A stretch of 64,000 nt of DNA from HTCC2207 sp002685195 (lineage in GTDB: Bacteria > Pseudomonadota > Gammaproteobacteria > Pseudomonadales > Porticoccaceae): assembly GCA_051201675.1 (NCBI GenBank), contig CP179212.1, forward strand, positions 62,001 through 126,000. Reading direction: 5' to 3'. Both the position numbers and the translations under genes were made by a program. Shown here in pieces: positions 35,808 to 44,735 of the stretch. Every line of letters begins with the position of its first letter. The first letter of the stretch is position 1. Under the pieces are notes generated by a model that worked only from the letters and a program-made list of their open reading frames with translations, searched no databases and was not told the DNA's origin.

Positions 35808-35895
35808 CAGCGGCGCTCAGTAAAGATTTTGAGTTTGCAGCACAGGCCTTTATTCGAATCAAACGTTAGCTTTAACTCTAGGGGCTTTGTCGAAC
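35808..35895 (+). pseudogene. Decayed copy of the kbl 3' end
   Basis: Matches kbl from 33668 to just past its stop. The reading frame can still be followed (AALSK, FEFAAQAF, then IKR and a stop), but it lacks a codon and carries substitutions, and nothing of kbl lies upstream. It marks the far side of an insertion or a tandem duplication followed by deletion. Confidence 0.8.
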
Positions 35896-35982
35896 TACGG
35901 ACCGACTATTTTGTTGGCCGTTGACACACGCTCTCTTAAGATCACTGGTTGTGAGATCAACTGAACTCTAGTTAGACCCTGA

Positions 35983-36150
35983 GATTACACTTTTCCAAAT
36001 AACGATGGCTCTTACACTACTCGTTTTGGCGGAGACGACACGCACGAAAATAATTTATTCATAACCGATGGCTACAATGCTGTCGTTAGAATGTATAGGC
36101 CCAAGCAAAAGGTGCTTGATGGTAGCTGGACCTTTTCAATGGTGAAATAG
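35983..36150 (+). pseudogene. C-terminal remnant of a DUF1254/DUF1214-type protein
   Basis: An open stretch of 55 codons without a start reads DYTFPNNDGSYTTRFGGDD, then VVRMYRPKQKVLDGSWTF and a stop. This is the typical end of DUF1214 proteins (NxDGSxTxxFGG ... VRMYxPxxxxLDGxWTFP). The N-terminal 300 or more residues are missing, so it is a relic. Confidence 0.65.
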
Positions 36151-36161
36151 CGGTTAATCGA

Positions 36162-37013
36162 CTAGACAGCAATGTCCGAGATCAGCGGTTCTAACACTAA
36201 GCTCAAGTAGAACACCCATGCAATCAGGGCCACATGCAAAACATCGTTCTCCGAGAACCAATACCCCTTAGCCCATAGTTTTTCACTGAACCCTCGCGAC
36301 ATATAATTTTCGTATAGGGCCATGGTCACAATGAGCCCCAGCCAGTTGCCAATTAGTGCTAAATCCAAAGCGGTAGAATACTGCCAATAACGCCAAGTGT
36401 TGAGCAACAACATAAACAAAACAAGCGGCGTACAAATATGCACCATCAGCTCGAACGTAATCAGTGATTTTAATGGTCTGAAAGCTCCATAAAAGACCAT
36501 CGCACTGTAAATTAGGGAGACTAATGTTGCTAAAACAATCGCTATTTTTTGCCCTCCGGCAGGCAAGCAAGAATAGGCCACAGCAACCAACATCACTGAC
36601 ATACTGACCTGCTGAAAAATTAGGTAAATTACTTCCCACCAGCTGGTCCAGACTACTTCGGGGCGGCCCTCGCATTTGAGTTGATAAGCAAACGCTTGAT
36701 AGCTTGTGCCGGCTAGTAGAGCGCCAATACCCCAAAACACCAAAGACACTCCCCATAAGCCTCTCGATATCTGCCCTTCATGATCAACCAATAAGTAACA
36801 ACCTAGCACTGTAGTGAGTATGCCCAATAGATATACCCAAAATGTAGAACTTGGTTGCGTAATGAGTATTGCTTGACCGAAAAGACGATAGCGCTTACAA
36901 GGTTGAACGGTAAACCATGTGCCTTCGTTTAAGTTAGAGTCGTTATGTTTTATATGGTAAAGGCGCGTCCAAAGAGAACCGTCTTCCGCTGAATTTTGCT
37001 CTGAGCTAGTCAT
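36162..37013 (-). CDS. Hypothetical polytopic membrane protein
   Basis: A 283-residue protein with a hydrophilic N-terminus of about 55 residues and about seven hydrophobic helices from residue 58 to the end. I do not recognise the family; tryptophan- and tyrosine-rich segments (SWWEVIYLIF, NTWRYWQY) stand out. It begins four bases after the alcohol dehydrogenase gene on the same strand, so the two form an operon. It may be a membrane partner of the dehydrogenase or a transporter; nothing in the sequence decides. Confidence 0.65.
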   Translation of the reverse strand: MTSSEQNSAEDGSLWTRLYHIKHNDSNLNEGTWFTVQPCKRYRLFGQAILITQPSSTFWVYLLGILTTVLGCYLLVDHEGQISRGLWGVSLVFWGIGALLAGTSYQAFAYQLKCEGRPEVVWTSWWEVIYLIFQQVSMSVMLVAVAYSCLPAGGQKIAIVLATLVSLIYSAMVFYGAFRPLKSLITFELMVHICTPLVLFMLLLNTWRYWQYSTALDLALIGNWLGLIVTMALYENYMSRGFSEKLWAKGYWFSENDVLHVALIAWVFYLSLVLEPLISDIAV

Positions 37014-37017
37014 TATA

Positions 37018-38187
37018 CTATTCAGCTAACGCGCTTTTTTGTGTCGCCGTTAAGGCCGGTGGAATGAGCGCGAACTTACCTATATGAGTTTTTTGGGTAA
37101 ACTCTTTCTGAGCTTCAACAATGTCTTTCAAATCAAATTGCTTCGCGAGCAAGGGTATTATCTCACCGCGTTCAATGTAAGAAATTAAATTAGGGAACAC
37201 TGGCTCATCCCAAGCGGTACAACCTATCAGTCGGATATCCTTTAGATAGAGTGTGCGCATGTCTAAACTAACGATTGGCCCGGCGATTGCACCAGAGGTT
37301 GCGTAGCGGCCTCCCCGCTTTAGTACTTCAAGCATATACTCAAAGCCACTGCCAGCCACATTATCAATAACGACATCGACTGACTCCTTACCTAGGGCGT
37401 CTACTGGGTTTTCTTCGCGGGTAATGAGCTGATCAGCTCCGAGAATTGACGCAGCTTCAAGCTTGTTTTCGCCAACAATCGCAATCACGGTTGCACCGCG
37501 TCGTTTGGCTAATTGCACTGCCGCCGACCCAACGCCGCCCGTTGCACCTGCTACCAATACTCGATCACCTGCTTTAACCTTTGCTCGATGCAGCATGTTT
37601 TCTGCGGTGCCATACGCGCAAGGAATGGTACCGAGCTCTGCGTCGCTCCAATCGGTACTAATAGCAAAAACTTCAGAGCTCTCCACACAAACAAATTGCG
37701 CAAATGCGCCGTCAAAGTCAGAGGCCATCCATACGTTTTCGGGTGAGTCCCATCCATTACTGCGAATACAACAACGAACCAGCACGCGCTCACCAATACG
37801 CGCTCTATCAATGTTAGAACCTACCGCCACAATACGCCCACAGCAGTCAGTACCTTGAATAAACGGAAAGGGGGTTTCTTCGTTCCAACCACCGTCGAGT
37901 TCATCGGCGGCGTCGGCTTGCTCGGCATCATTTTCGCTGAGCGCGTCAGTGCCTTTGGTTACCTTAGACGAATACCACCCCAAGCGCGTATTGATTTCGG
38001 TATTGTTAATGCCAGCGGCTAGCACTTGAATCAATACTTCATTGTCGCTCGGCTGAGGAACGGGAACATCTTGGTAGCTCAGCATTTCATAGCCCCCATT
38101 TGACAAAGTAACAACCGCCTTCATTGCTGTACTCGAATCTGATAGAGAGAAACGCTCTTTGTTTTTTAGTGACTTTAGAGAGTTCAT
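37018..38187 (-). CDS. Zinc-type alcohol dehydrogenase/quinone oxidoreductase (MDR)
   Basis: A 389-residue NAD(P)-dependent oxidoreductase. The GroES-like part has NNTEINTRLGWYSS near residue 61 and GTDCCGRIVAVGSNI near 113. The Rossmann loop is AGATGGVGSAAVQLAKRRGA near residue 215. The catalytic-zinc Cys usual near residue 40-60 of alcohol dehydrogenases is replaced by Asn-Asn-Thr, which fits the zinc-free quinone oxidoreductase branch better. It has an insert (DALSENDAEQADAADE) near residue 80. It is first of a two-gene operon with the membrane protein at 36162. Confidence 0.85.
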   Translation of the reverse strand: MNSLKSLKNKERFSLSDSSTAMKAVVTLSNGGYEMLSYQDVPVPQPSDNEVLIQVLAAGINNTEINTRLGWYSSKVTKGTDALSENDAEQADAADELDGGWNEETPFPFIQGTDCCGRIVAVGSNIDRARIGERVLVRCCIRSNGWDSPENVWMASDFDGAFAQFVCVESSEVFAISTDWSDAELGTIPCAYGTAENMLHRAKVKAGDRVLVAGATGGVGSAAVQLAKRRGATVIAIVGENKLEAASILGADQLITREENPVDALGKESVDVVIDNVAGSGFEYMLEVLKRGGRYATSGAIAGPIVSLDMRTLYLKDIRLIGCTAWDEPVFPNLISYIERGEIIPLLAKQFDLKDIVEAQKEFTQKTHIGKFALIPPALTATQKSALAE

Positions 38188-38306
38188 AGATGTGTTTGCC
38201 CAGAGTGGTATGTAGAACCGGTATTGTTATAAAAAAAGTGAGAGAATTGAAGCATTATCGTGGCCTGTTTAAAAGCGAACGTTATTAGTATCTTGCGCGG
38301 CGCCCT

Positions 38307-38483
38307 TTATTTTAACTCTAGACGCTTAGCCATTAGAGAGTCACGCTCAATCATTTTTCTCTTGATGAACACTTTCTCTATATGATCGAACGCATCAATA
38401 GTATCTAGAGGGCTCTGCGACAGCAGCAATAAGTCTCCTCGCTTACCTTCGTTTATGCTGCCAATGACGCCAATAAATGCACA
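38307..38483 (-). pseudogene. C-terminal remnant of an imidazolonepropionase-like amidohydrolase
   Basis: On the minus strand an open stretch without a start reads AFIGVIGSINEGKRGDLLLL, then SQSPLDTIDAFDHIEKVFIK and RDSLMAKRLELK before the stop. 'GSIxxGKxADLxLLxxxPL' is the closing strand motif of amidohydrolases. The metal-binding body is missing. The flanking 38188-38306 shows nothing. Confidence 0.65.
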
Positions 38484-38508
38484 TCACTTTTGCTACTTGG
38501 TATTCACT

Positions 38509-39402
38509 TTAGTCCATTTGGTAAAAGTTGTTAGCGGTTTGATAAAACATTTGATGCTGCTCTAAAGAGGAATACTGCCTAACAGCCGATCGGTAACAAT
38601 CCCAGTAATTGTCGTAGCTACGATAAAGTTTGTCGACAGGGAAGTTAGAGCCAAACATAGTTTTGTCGGGACCAAACGTATCGATGATACGTTCAATCAA
38701 TGGGCCTAAATCCTGGTCATGCCAATGGTTATTGAACATACCTAACCCAGATACTTTGCAACAAACATTGGGTAGCAAGGATAACTTCTTTAGACCTGCT
38801 TGCCAGCTATCGAGCCCTGATCGCGATTGGTCCCAGGGCGAGCCGCCGTGGCATAGGGCAACCTTCACATCAGGTATGGCTTGTAATACTTTATATACCG
38901 CATCGACTTGTGGTGGAATTATTTGTAAGTCAAAACTTAAGCCCTGCTCCGTAAGATAGATCATGGCCTTACGCCAACTAGCGTTTGCAAGTAATACATG
39001 GCTACCATGCTTAATGTCCTCATCGGCGTGGCGCCCAATAATTTGACGAATACCCTTTACTTTTGAAAAGGCTTTTTGAGCATCGATTTGCTGCTTATAG
39101 TTGTCAGCACTTAAATCGCAAAAGGCAACAATGGCATTGGGAAGTGGGTTTTGCTCTTGAAGCCATTGTGTTTCTTTAAGGCTATCCGATTTACTTGTTC
39201 CAACTTGAATATGTACCGACTTCTCAGGGCGGTATTGGCTAGACTCATTGAGAAAATCGCTAACGAGGTAGTTCTTCTGAATCGGGCTAGGGTCGCCAAA
39301 AAAGCGTTGCTCCCCTTTAGCCATTAACCAGGGGTAGTCGCAGGCCTTTAAATCCCATAGGTGATGATGGGCATCGATAAAGCGAAACGGATTGCTATTC
39401 AT
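38509..39402 (-). CDS. Amidohydrolase-2 family hydrolase (lactonase-like)
   Basis: A 297-residue TIM-barrel metal hydrolase of the Amidohydro_2 family, which includes L-fuconolactonase and pyrone-dicarboxylate lactonase. It starts with the metal motif RFIDAHHHLWDL at residues 7-18 (HxH), then YPWLMAKGE, with VALCHGGSPWDQ near residue 188 and the closing FGSNFPVDKL near 253 (catalytic Asp). It follows the lacI-hydrolase-aldolase operon on the same strand after 314 bases. A lactone-opening role in sugar-acid breakdown is an inference from family and context. Confidence 0.85.
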   Translation of the reverse strand: MNSNPFRFIDAHHHLWDLKACDYPWLMAKGEQRFFGDPSPIQKNYLVSDFLNESSQYRPEKSVHIQVGTSKSDSLKETQWLQEQNPLPNAIVAFCDLSADNYKQQIDAQKAFSKVKGIRQIIGRHADEDIKHGSHVLLANASWRKAMIYLTEQGLSFDLQIIPPQVDAVYKVLQAIPDVKVALCHGGSPWDQSRSGLDSWQAGLKKLSLLPNVCCKVSGLGMFNNHWHDQDLGPLIERIIDTFGPDKTMFGSNFPVDKLYRSYDNYWDCYRSAVRQYSSLEQHQMFYQTANNFYQMD

Positions 39403-39716
39403 ATTTATCTCTTAAGTAACGGAATTCATCGAGCTTTTATACCCTATTAAAATTCAACAGGGCAACAATGGATTGATTCATAACATATACTCATTCAACT
39501 AAGAACCTTTCGAAAGGCAGGCTCTACTTAACTTGTCTGGATGCTCACAGTCACACGCTGTAACGTTTGCTTGAATATAAGCGGTGACCTAGAGGCACGA
39601 CTGATTGATACATGACGGTTTTCACCACAGCGAAATCCAGAGTTTGGTGTATAGATTGGCCACAGTTTTGGTAGCAGCATCCGGCCTAATTTGTGACAGC
39701 CTAAGGGCACTATGAT
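39403..39716. other. Intergenic region without a gene
   Basis: No coding sequence is convincing here. The only structure is a 12-base palindrome CCTTTCGAAAGG at 39506-39517. It shares the TTCGAA core with the operator-like sites but not their flanks. Confidence 0.5.
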
Positions 39717-40493
39717 TTAAAAATTCGTCCGGGCAGATGTAACCAAGTTTTTAGCACCCTGCCTTATAAAGCTATGGTCTGAAGACATTAAGAAAAGTGT
39801 GATGCCTCGACTGCGCCAAAATTCGATACTGCTAATATTAGGCACAAAGATACCTAACCTCTTATTATTAGCCTTAGCGGCAATACAGATCTTTTCAGCC
39901 GCTTCAACGACGACCTTATCAGTAGCAGCCTTGGCTCCAAGAGCAACGGTTAAGTCCATCATGCCGATAAACAAGCAATCAATACCTTCTTGAGCCGCTA
40001 TCCCGTCAATTTGATCCACAGCAGCAATATCTTCAATTTGAGCTATTACCGTAGTCTCTGACTGATTGAGACTGATATTGTCAGCAACACTGGCTGCGCC
40101 ATAACCTGCCGAACGGGTAGAGCCTGCGTATCCTCGTCCTGTCCTTCCATACCTAGCGGCATTAACACAGGCCAAGGCCTTTTCAGGCGAATCAACATGT
40201 GGAATCACCACACCGGTAGCGCCACAGTCAAGTGCATTGAGTATTTGATCCGCTGATGACGAGGCTACCCTAACTAATGCGGGTTTCTGTTCTGTGCGAA
40301 AAGCCAGCAAACAGCTATCTATATCGCGACGATCGAATGGGGAGTGTTCGGCATCGAAGCAGGCAACATCTAGCTCTGTACTTGCTAGCACTTCTGCAAC
40401 CATCATCGATGGTGTCTTTACAAAGGTGCCAATCAGGCATTCACCGGATAACAGTTTTTGTCGAAAATTATTGTGTGGGTTAAAAGCAGCCAT
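39717..40493 (-). CDS. HpcH/HpaI-family aldolase
   Basis: Class II pyruvate aldolase family, splitting 4-hydroxy-2-oxo acids into pyruvate and an aldehyde. The 258-residue protein shows GTFVKTPSMMVAEVL near residue 22, FDAEHSPFDRRDI near 46 (catalytic His in AEH), GATGVVIPHVDSPE near 95, ARYGRTGRGYAG and the metal ligand in AQIEDIAAVDQI near 150. It is last of a minus-strand operon: LacI regulator, alpha/beta hydrolase, aldolase, with gaps of 36 and 25 bases. Confidence 0.9.
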   Translation of the reverse strand: MAAFNPHNNFRQKLLSGECLIGTFVKTPSMMVAEVLASTELDVACFDAEHSPFDRRDIDSCLLAFRTEQKPALVRVASSSADQILNALDCGATGVVIPHVDSPEKALACVNAARYGRTGRGYAGSTRSAGYGAASVADNISLNQSETTVIAQIEDIAAVDQIDGIAAQEGIDCLFIGMMDLTVALGAKAATDKVVVEAAEKICIAAKANNKRLGIFVPNISSIEFWRSRGITLFLMSSDHSFIRQGAKNLVTSARTNF

Positions 40494-40518
40494 AATTATT
40501 ATTTCTTATTAGATTAAG

Positions 40519-41223
40519 TTACGAATTGAGCCAATTTTCTAGGGCTTTGTTCACCTGTTCCGGGGCATCGAGAGTACTGAGGTGCCCAGCCTCTTCAATA
40601 ATCTCCAACTTGGCATGTTTTATTTCTAGAGCCATATCCCGGTGGAGCTTTTCATTGCACTGTGCATCATGGACTCCACAGAGTATGAGGGCAGGGCAGT
40701 GAATATCTTTTAGCGTGCTCCAGCTATCAGTTCGACTCGCTAATGCACGCCATTGGTTGATGAACTCATCGGTACCAACCTCCAAAGCCATTTCCGTCAC
40801 TAGAGGCTCAAGCTTTAATCGCTGTTCTGAGTCAAAAACATATTTCGGCATCAGCTGCTGACTCACTAAGGCCTTTAAACTCTCAGCACCGCCTTGAGCA
40901 ACGTTATTAATCTGTTGTTGACGGACACGCACATGTTCTGGCAATTCACCCCGTGGATTGGTGCCTAGCAAAGCGATTCTCTCAATCCGCTCGGGTGCCT
41001 GTCTAAACATTTCAAAGGCCACAATACCGCCCATCGAAAGGCCTGCTAATGCAAACTCTGCTGGTGCTTCCGAGAGTACCTTGGTAGCCATAGTCTCAAT
41101 TGAATCGCAATTGGAAAAGTCACCTACTAATACCTCTCTATCGCTTTTAAAAGCTGAGATTTGCGCCTGAAAAAGCATGTCGGTACAAAGTGAACCAGGT
41201 ACAAGTAATAATGGTAACGGCAC
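40519..41223 (-). CDS. Alpha/beta hydrolase, enol-lactonase/carboxylesterase type
   Basis: A 234-residue cytoplasmic serine hydrolase: LLLVPGSLCTDMLFQAQ at the start, nucleophile elbow LAGLSMGGIVAFEMF near residue 60, Asp in LCGVHDAQCN near 183, and His in EEAGHLSTLDAPEQV near 212. The size and layout resemble 3-oxoadipate enol-lactonases. It is the middle gene of the lacI operon. Confidence 0.85.
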   Translation of the reverse strand: MPLPLLLVPGSLCTDMLFQAQISAFKSDREVLVGDFSNCDSIETMATKVLSEAPAEFALAGLSMGGIVAFEMFRQAPERIERIALLGTNPRGELPEHVRVRQQQINNVAQGGAESLKALVSQQLMPKYVFDSEQRLKLEPLVTEMALEVGTDEFINQWRALASRTDSWSTLKDIHCPALILCGVHDAQCNEKLHRDMALEIKHAKLEIIEEAGHLSTLDAPEQVNKALENWLNS

Positions 41224-41259
41224 TGGTGGTACTCCAATCGAAATTATACTATTTGAATA

Positions 41260-42303
41260 CTAATCAAGCTGCGCTGTAGCGCCGTGCCTGATACTACCAG
41301 CAAAAAGACGCTTCTCGGCAGGTAGTTCCGGATTCTTAATACGCTCCAAAAGCATACCCACAGCCGCTTCTACCATTCGCTCTAAAGGCTGCTGCACTGT
41401 TGTTAAGTCATAATTGAGCCAGGCAGCGGCATTGACACCGTCAAAGCCAACCACAGATATATCTTCAGGGATATTCGCCCGGTATTCGATACGTAGTGTG
41501 TCGAGACAGCCGAGAGCCATAATATCGTTAGTGCAAACGAATGCATCTGGCCTAGGGTTAGCTGAGTCCATAACCCTGCGCGTTAAACTGCAGGCCAGCT
41601 CGTAGCTATAATCACCTTCAAGTTCGACCATATCGACAGGCAGTCCCTTGAGCTGCGCTACCGCACCCTTAGTTCTTGCCGTACTCACTGACGAATCCAC
41701 TGGCCCACTCATTACAACAAACGACTTACGCCCATTGTTGAGCAGCCCTTCAACCAGTGACCGCTCGCCCTCGTAATGATCACAGCAAACAGATGAAACA
41801 GAATTTTGGGGGTAGAGGCGGTTGTAAAAAACCAAGGGGATATTGCGGTCTTGGCAGGCACTTATCTGAGTATCGGTGAATTGAGCTGCGGCAATAATTC
41901 CATCTACTTGATACTGCCAGACTTTATCTAAAACTTGATCAACATCGCTCTCTTTATCGAGCGTAAACAAGAGAATATGAATATCTTTCTCATCAAATTT
42001 TCGGTTTAACTCAGACAGAATCTGGGGATAATTCAGGTTGGTAAGCTCAGTAATCAATACGCCAACAATGTTTGACCGGCCGGAGATTAATCCACGTGCA
42101 ATAGCATTGGGTTGATAACCCAGCGCTTTGGCGGCGCTCTCCACTTTTGACCGCGTTTTCGCCGATACACTTGCTCCAGGCTTGAAGCAGCGTGAGACTG
42201 CCGATTGAGAAACCCCTGCAACTCGTGCAACATCATAAGAGGTCGATCGTTTGCCATCGGATTTAATATTTTGTGGCGTGATTGCTAGCATTTTTTTGTT
42301 CAT
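41260..42303 (-). CDS. LacI-family transcriptional regulator
   Basis: A 347-residue DNA-binding regulator. The N-terminal helix-turn-helix and hinge run from TSYDVARVAGVSQSAVSRCF (residues 22-41) to LGYQPNAIARGL near 62-73. The periplasmic-binding-protein-like effector domain has CTNDIMALGCLDTLRI near residue 257 and ISVVGFDG near 283. It heads an operon with a hydrolase and an aldolase, and is divergent from the SnoaL gene at 42670, whose upstream region holds the palindromic motif TTTGCATTCGAAGTACA. LacI proteins bind palindromes with a central CG, so this protein is the natural candidate for that site. Such regulators usually sense a sugar or a related compound. Confidence 0.92.
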   Translation of the reverse strand: MNKKMLAITPQNIKSDGKRSTSYDVARVAGVSQSAVSRCFKPGASVSAKTRSKVESAAKALGYQPNAIARGLISGRSNIVGVLITELTNLNYPQILSELNRKFDEKDIHILLFTLDKESDVDQVLDKVWQYQVDGIIAAAQFTDTQISACQDRNIPLVFYNRLYPQNSVSSVCCDHYEGERSLVEGLLNNGRKSFVVMSGPVDSSVSTARTKGAVAQLKGLPVDMVELEGDYSYELACSLTRRVMDSANPRPDAFVCTNDIMALGCLDTLRIEYRANIPEDISVVGFDGVNAAAWLNYDLTTVQQPLERMVEAAVGMLLERIKNPELPAEKRLFAGSIRHGATAQLD

Positions 42304-42611
42304 ACCTTTTCACTACCTCCTGTCGGCATACGATCAATTTTAGACGCAATGTATTTAATACCCAAAAGAATATTAACACATTACACAGTATTCGGCGGTA
42401 CGCTGAGCGACGATTAGCGCTTGTATAACACTATTTCCTAACCCTTTTAGAACGGGCTTAACTGGTCTACCCGCGTTAATTATACGGTCTATTTTGCCCC
42501 TATTCTCCAAACTACAGACCTTCCAATAGGCCAACTAAAAACCATTAGCGAAGCTGTGGACGATCAATCCTACACAAAGACGTATCGGCGTATAAAATGT
42601 TTGACTTTAAT
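42304..42611. other. Divergent intergenic region between lacI and the SnoaL operon
   Basis: About 300 bases with no supported gene. It should contain the lacI promoter. I see no strong hairpin or reading frame. Confidence 0.5.
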
Positions 42612-42628
42612 TTTGCATTCGAAGTACA
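42612..42628 (+). promoter_or_regulatory. Shared operator-like motif before the SnoaL operon
   Basis: TTTGCATTCGAAGTACA, identical over 17 bases to the site at 51663-51679. Its central CG is 50 bases before the ATG at 42670. A TTGACT is found 5 bases upstream, so the site would lie over or just behind a promoter, as expected for a repressor. Confidence 0.65.
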
Positions 42629-42669
42629 TTACTATACTAATCCCTATCGTACAGATTTGAAACATTTAA

Positions 42670-43677
42670 ATGAACAGTACCGTATCAAATAATAAACTTG
42701 CCATTGCAAGGCTCTTTGAGTCGCTCCAGGATCCTCAAAAAGCACAGGCTGCAATGGCTCAGCAGGTGGGTAATGATTTTGCTTGGCACGGCCCCAAGCC
42801 TTTTAAATCTTGCTCAAGCACTGAAGAGTGGTGCTCGACGTTTTGGCTGCCCTTTGTTGATGCATTTGCGGGTGTATCTCGAGAAACGCATATGCTTTTT
42901 GGTGGCATAAGTCAGGGTAAAGCCGACAATAGTCCCGATGGTCAGTCATGGGTTGGCGCTACTGGCTATTATGAAGGTGTTTTCTCAAGATCCTGGCTTG
43001 GTTTTGAACCATCGCATCAGGCGATCAAGTTAAGGTGGGGCGAATTCTTCCGCTTTGAGGATGGCAAGATTGTAGAGATGTATACGCTTTTCGATATCAT
43101 TGACTTTCTACAGCAAATTAACAAAAACCCTCTGCCCCCCAGTCATGGCACGGATTTTGTGTATCCCAGTCCAGCAGGTATTAATGGGATTTTACTTGAC
43201 GAGGGTGATGCGGCTGAAACAGCTGAGTCGATGCGATTGATACGAGAGTTTCTTTTTGAAGGGCTCAATAATTTTGATGAAGAAAATCTCGCCAGTATGG
43301 GTGTTGCGGACTTTTTCCACGACAATATAAACTGGTATGGGCCTGGGGGAATAGGCGCGTGCCTTAGTCTCAAGGAGTTTCAAAACTACCATCAGCAGCA
43401 TTGGCTAGTTGCGTTTCCCGATCGCAAAGTGCAGGATCTAGACAGTCTGTTTGCTGAGGGTAATTTTGTAGGATCTTCAGGCTGGGCGGGGGTTACATCG
43501 CAACATACTGGTAGGTATCTCAGCGCAGCAGCTACCGGCAACCGGATAAACTTTAACGGCATGGACTTTTGGCTTCGCCGTGGTGATAAGTTTATCGAAA
43601 ACTGGGTCTTTGTTGACATGATTGACCTCTTTGAACAATTTGGTGTTGATTTACTTCAACAAGCACGACTAGGATAA
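42670..43677 (+). CDS. SnoaL/NTF2-like protein, two-domain (1)
   Basis: A 335-residue protein with two NTF2-like cone folds of the SnoaL type in tandem. The first (about residues 10-160) has FAWHGPKPF and LRWGEFFRFEDGKIVEMYTL. The second (about 180-330) has NINWYGPGGIGA, FPDRKVQDL and GNRINFNGMDFWLRRGDKFIENWVF. SnoaL relatives are cyclases, hydrolases or isomerases of small molecules, and many are uncharacterised. No signal peptide. Five bases before the next SnoaL gene: an operon. Confidence 0.8.
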   Translation: MNSTVSNNKLAIARLFESLQDPQKAQAAMAQQVGNDFAWHGPKPFKSCSSTEEWCSTFWLPFVDAFAGVSRETHMLFGGISQGKADNSPDGQSWVGATGYYEGVFSRSWLGFEPSHQAIKLRWGEFFRFEDGKIVEMYTLFDIIDFLQQINKNPLPPSHGTDFVYPSPAGINGILLDEGDAAETAESMRLIREFLFEGLNNFDEENLASMGVADFFHDNINWYGPGGIGACLSLKEFQNYHQQHWLVAFPDRKVQDLDSLFAEGNFVGSSGWAGVTSQHTGRYLSAAATGNRINFNGMDFWLRRGDKFIENWVFVDMIDLFEQFGVDLLQQARLG

Positions 43678-43682
43678 CTGTA

Positions 43683-44693
43683 ATGACCGATATTAACTCA
43701 AATAAGCAACTTATCCTCGATTACTTTGCTGCAGTGGAAAAATCCACTTCGCAGAATATTACCGAGACTGTGAGTCAATTTATTGCCGATGATTATCATT
43801 GGTATGGCGTATACCCCTTTGAAGAGCAAAGCGACGCTCAGGGAGTAGCTGATGCATTCTGGAAGCCATTTTTAGATGCTTGGTCACCGATCAGCCGTCG
43901 CCAGGACGTGTTTATGGGGGGTACTAGCGAGATCGATGGCAGTCAGTGGGTGACCAGTATGGGTCACTTTCAGGGCCTTTTCGACAAAGATTGGCTGGGC
44001 ATTCCAGCAACTCGCAAGATGGCCTTTTTACGTTATGCCGAATTTCATAATGTAAAAGACGGTAAGATCGTTCGCAGTAGCTTCTTCTGTGACATTATTG
44101 GCGTTATGCACCAAGCGGGTATAAATCCACTACCAATGCAAACTGGCGCCTCTGTCACCGTTCCCGGGCCTAAAACTCAGGACGGTATTCTGATTGCCGG
44201 CCAACCCGAAAGTGAGTCGCAAAAAACAATGGCGGTGCTCAACCAAATGATTGCTGATCTCAATGAGCTAAACCGTTTAGGTGAAGGCCGCTTTCCTCCG
44301 GAAATATTGGAGCGGACATGGCACTCCGATATGAGTTGGTATGGGCCTGCCGGTATCGGGTCGACCTATACTGTCCGCCGCTATCAGGAACAGCATTCCT
44401 TCCCGTTCCGCGAAGCCTTAAAAGACAAAGTGTATAACGGCCATATTTGTCGCTACGCCGATGGCGACTACGCTTGCTTCTTCGGCTGGCCCAATTTGAC
44501 ACATACACCAACCGGTGGGTTTTTGGGTCTTCCAGGCAATGACTGCCGAGTCGATATGCGCGTCGTCGATGTCTATCGGCGGGAAGGCGATAAACTCGCA
44601 GAGAACTGGGTCATTATTGATTTGCCTTGGTGGCTTAAGCAGCAGGGCTTAGATATCCTTGAGCGCTGCAAAAATATAACCACTTGTAGTTAA
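43683..44693 (+). CDS. SnoaL/NTF2-like protein, two-domain (2)
   Basis: A 336-residue paralogue of the preceding gene product, with the same two-domain plan: YHWYGVYPFEE and DWLGIPATRKMAFLRYAEFH in the first domain, DMSWYGPAGIGSTYTVRRYQ and GDKLAENWVIIDLPWWLKQQ in the second. The recurring WYGP-GIG element and the ENWV strand are shared by all four SnoaL proteins of the region. The substrate is unknown. It is the second gene of the operon, 43 bases before the third. Confidence 0.8.
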   Translation: MTDINSNKQLILDYFAAVEKSTSQNITETVSQFIADDYHWYGVYPFEEQSDAQGVADAFWKPFLDAWSPISRRQDVFMGGTSEIDGSQWVTSMGHFQGLFDKDWLGIPATRKMAFLRYAEFHNVKDGKIVRSSFFCDIIGVMHQAGINPLPMQTGASVTVPGPKTQDGILIAGQPESESQKTMAVLNQMIADLNELNRLGEGRFPPEILERTWHSDMSWYGPAGIGSTYTVRRYQEQHSFPFREALKDKVYNGHICRYADGDYACFFGWPNLTHTPTGGFLGLPGNDCRVDMRVVDVYRREGDKLAENWVIIDLPWWLKQQGLDILERCKNITTCS

Positions 44694-44735
44694 CCTTAGA
44701 TTTAGACCGCCACTTAAAATAAGAAGACCCTGACT

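Noticed and set aside
39506..39517. CCTTTCGAAAGG as another copy of the regulon motif
   Set aside because: Shares only the six-base centre; the flanking GCA and GTACA bases are absent.
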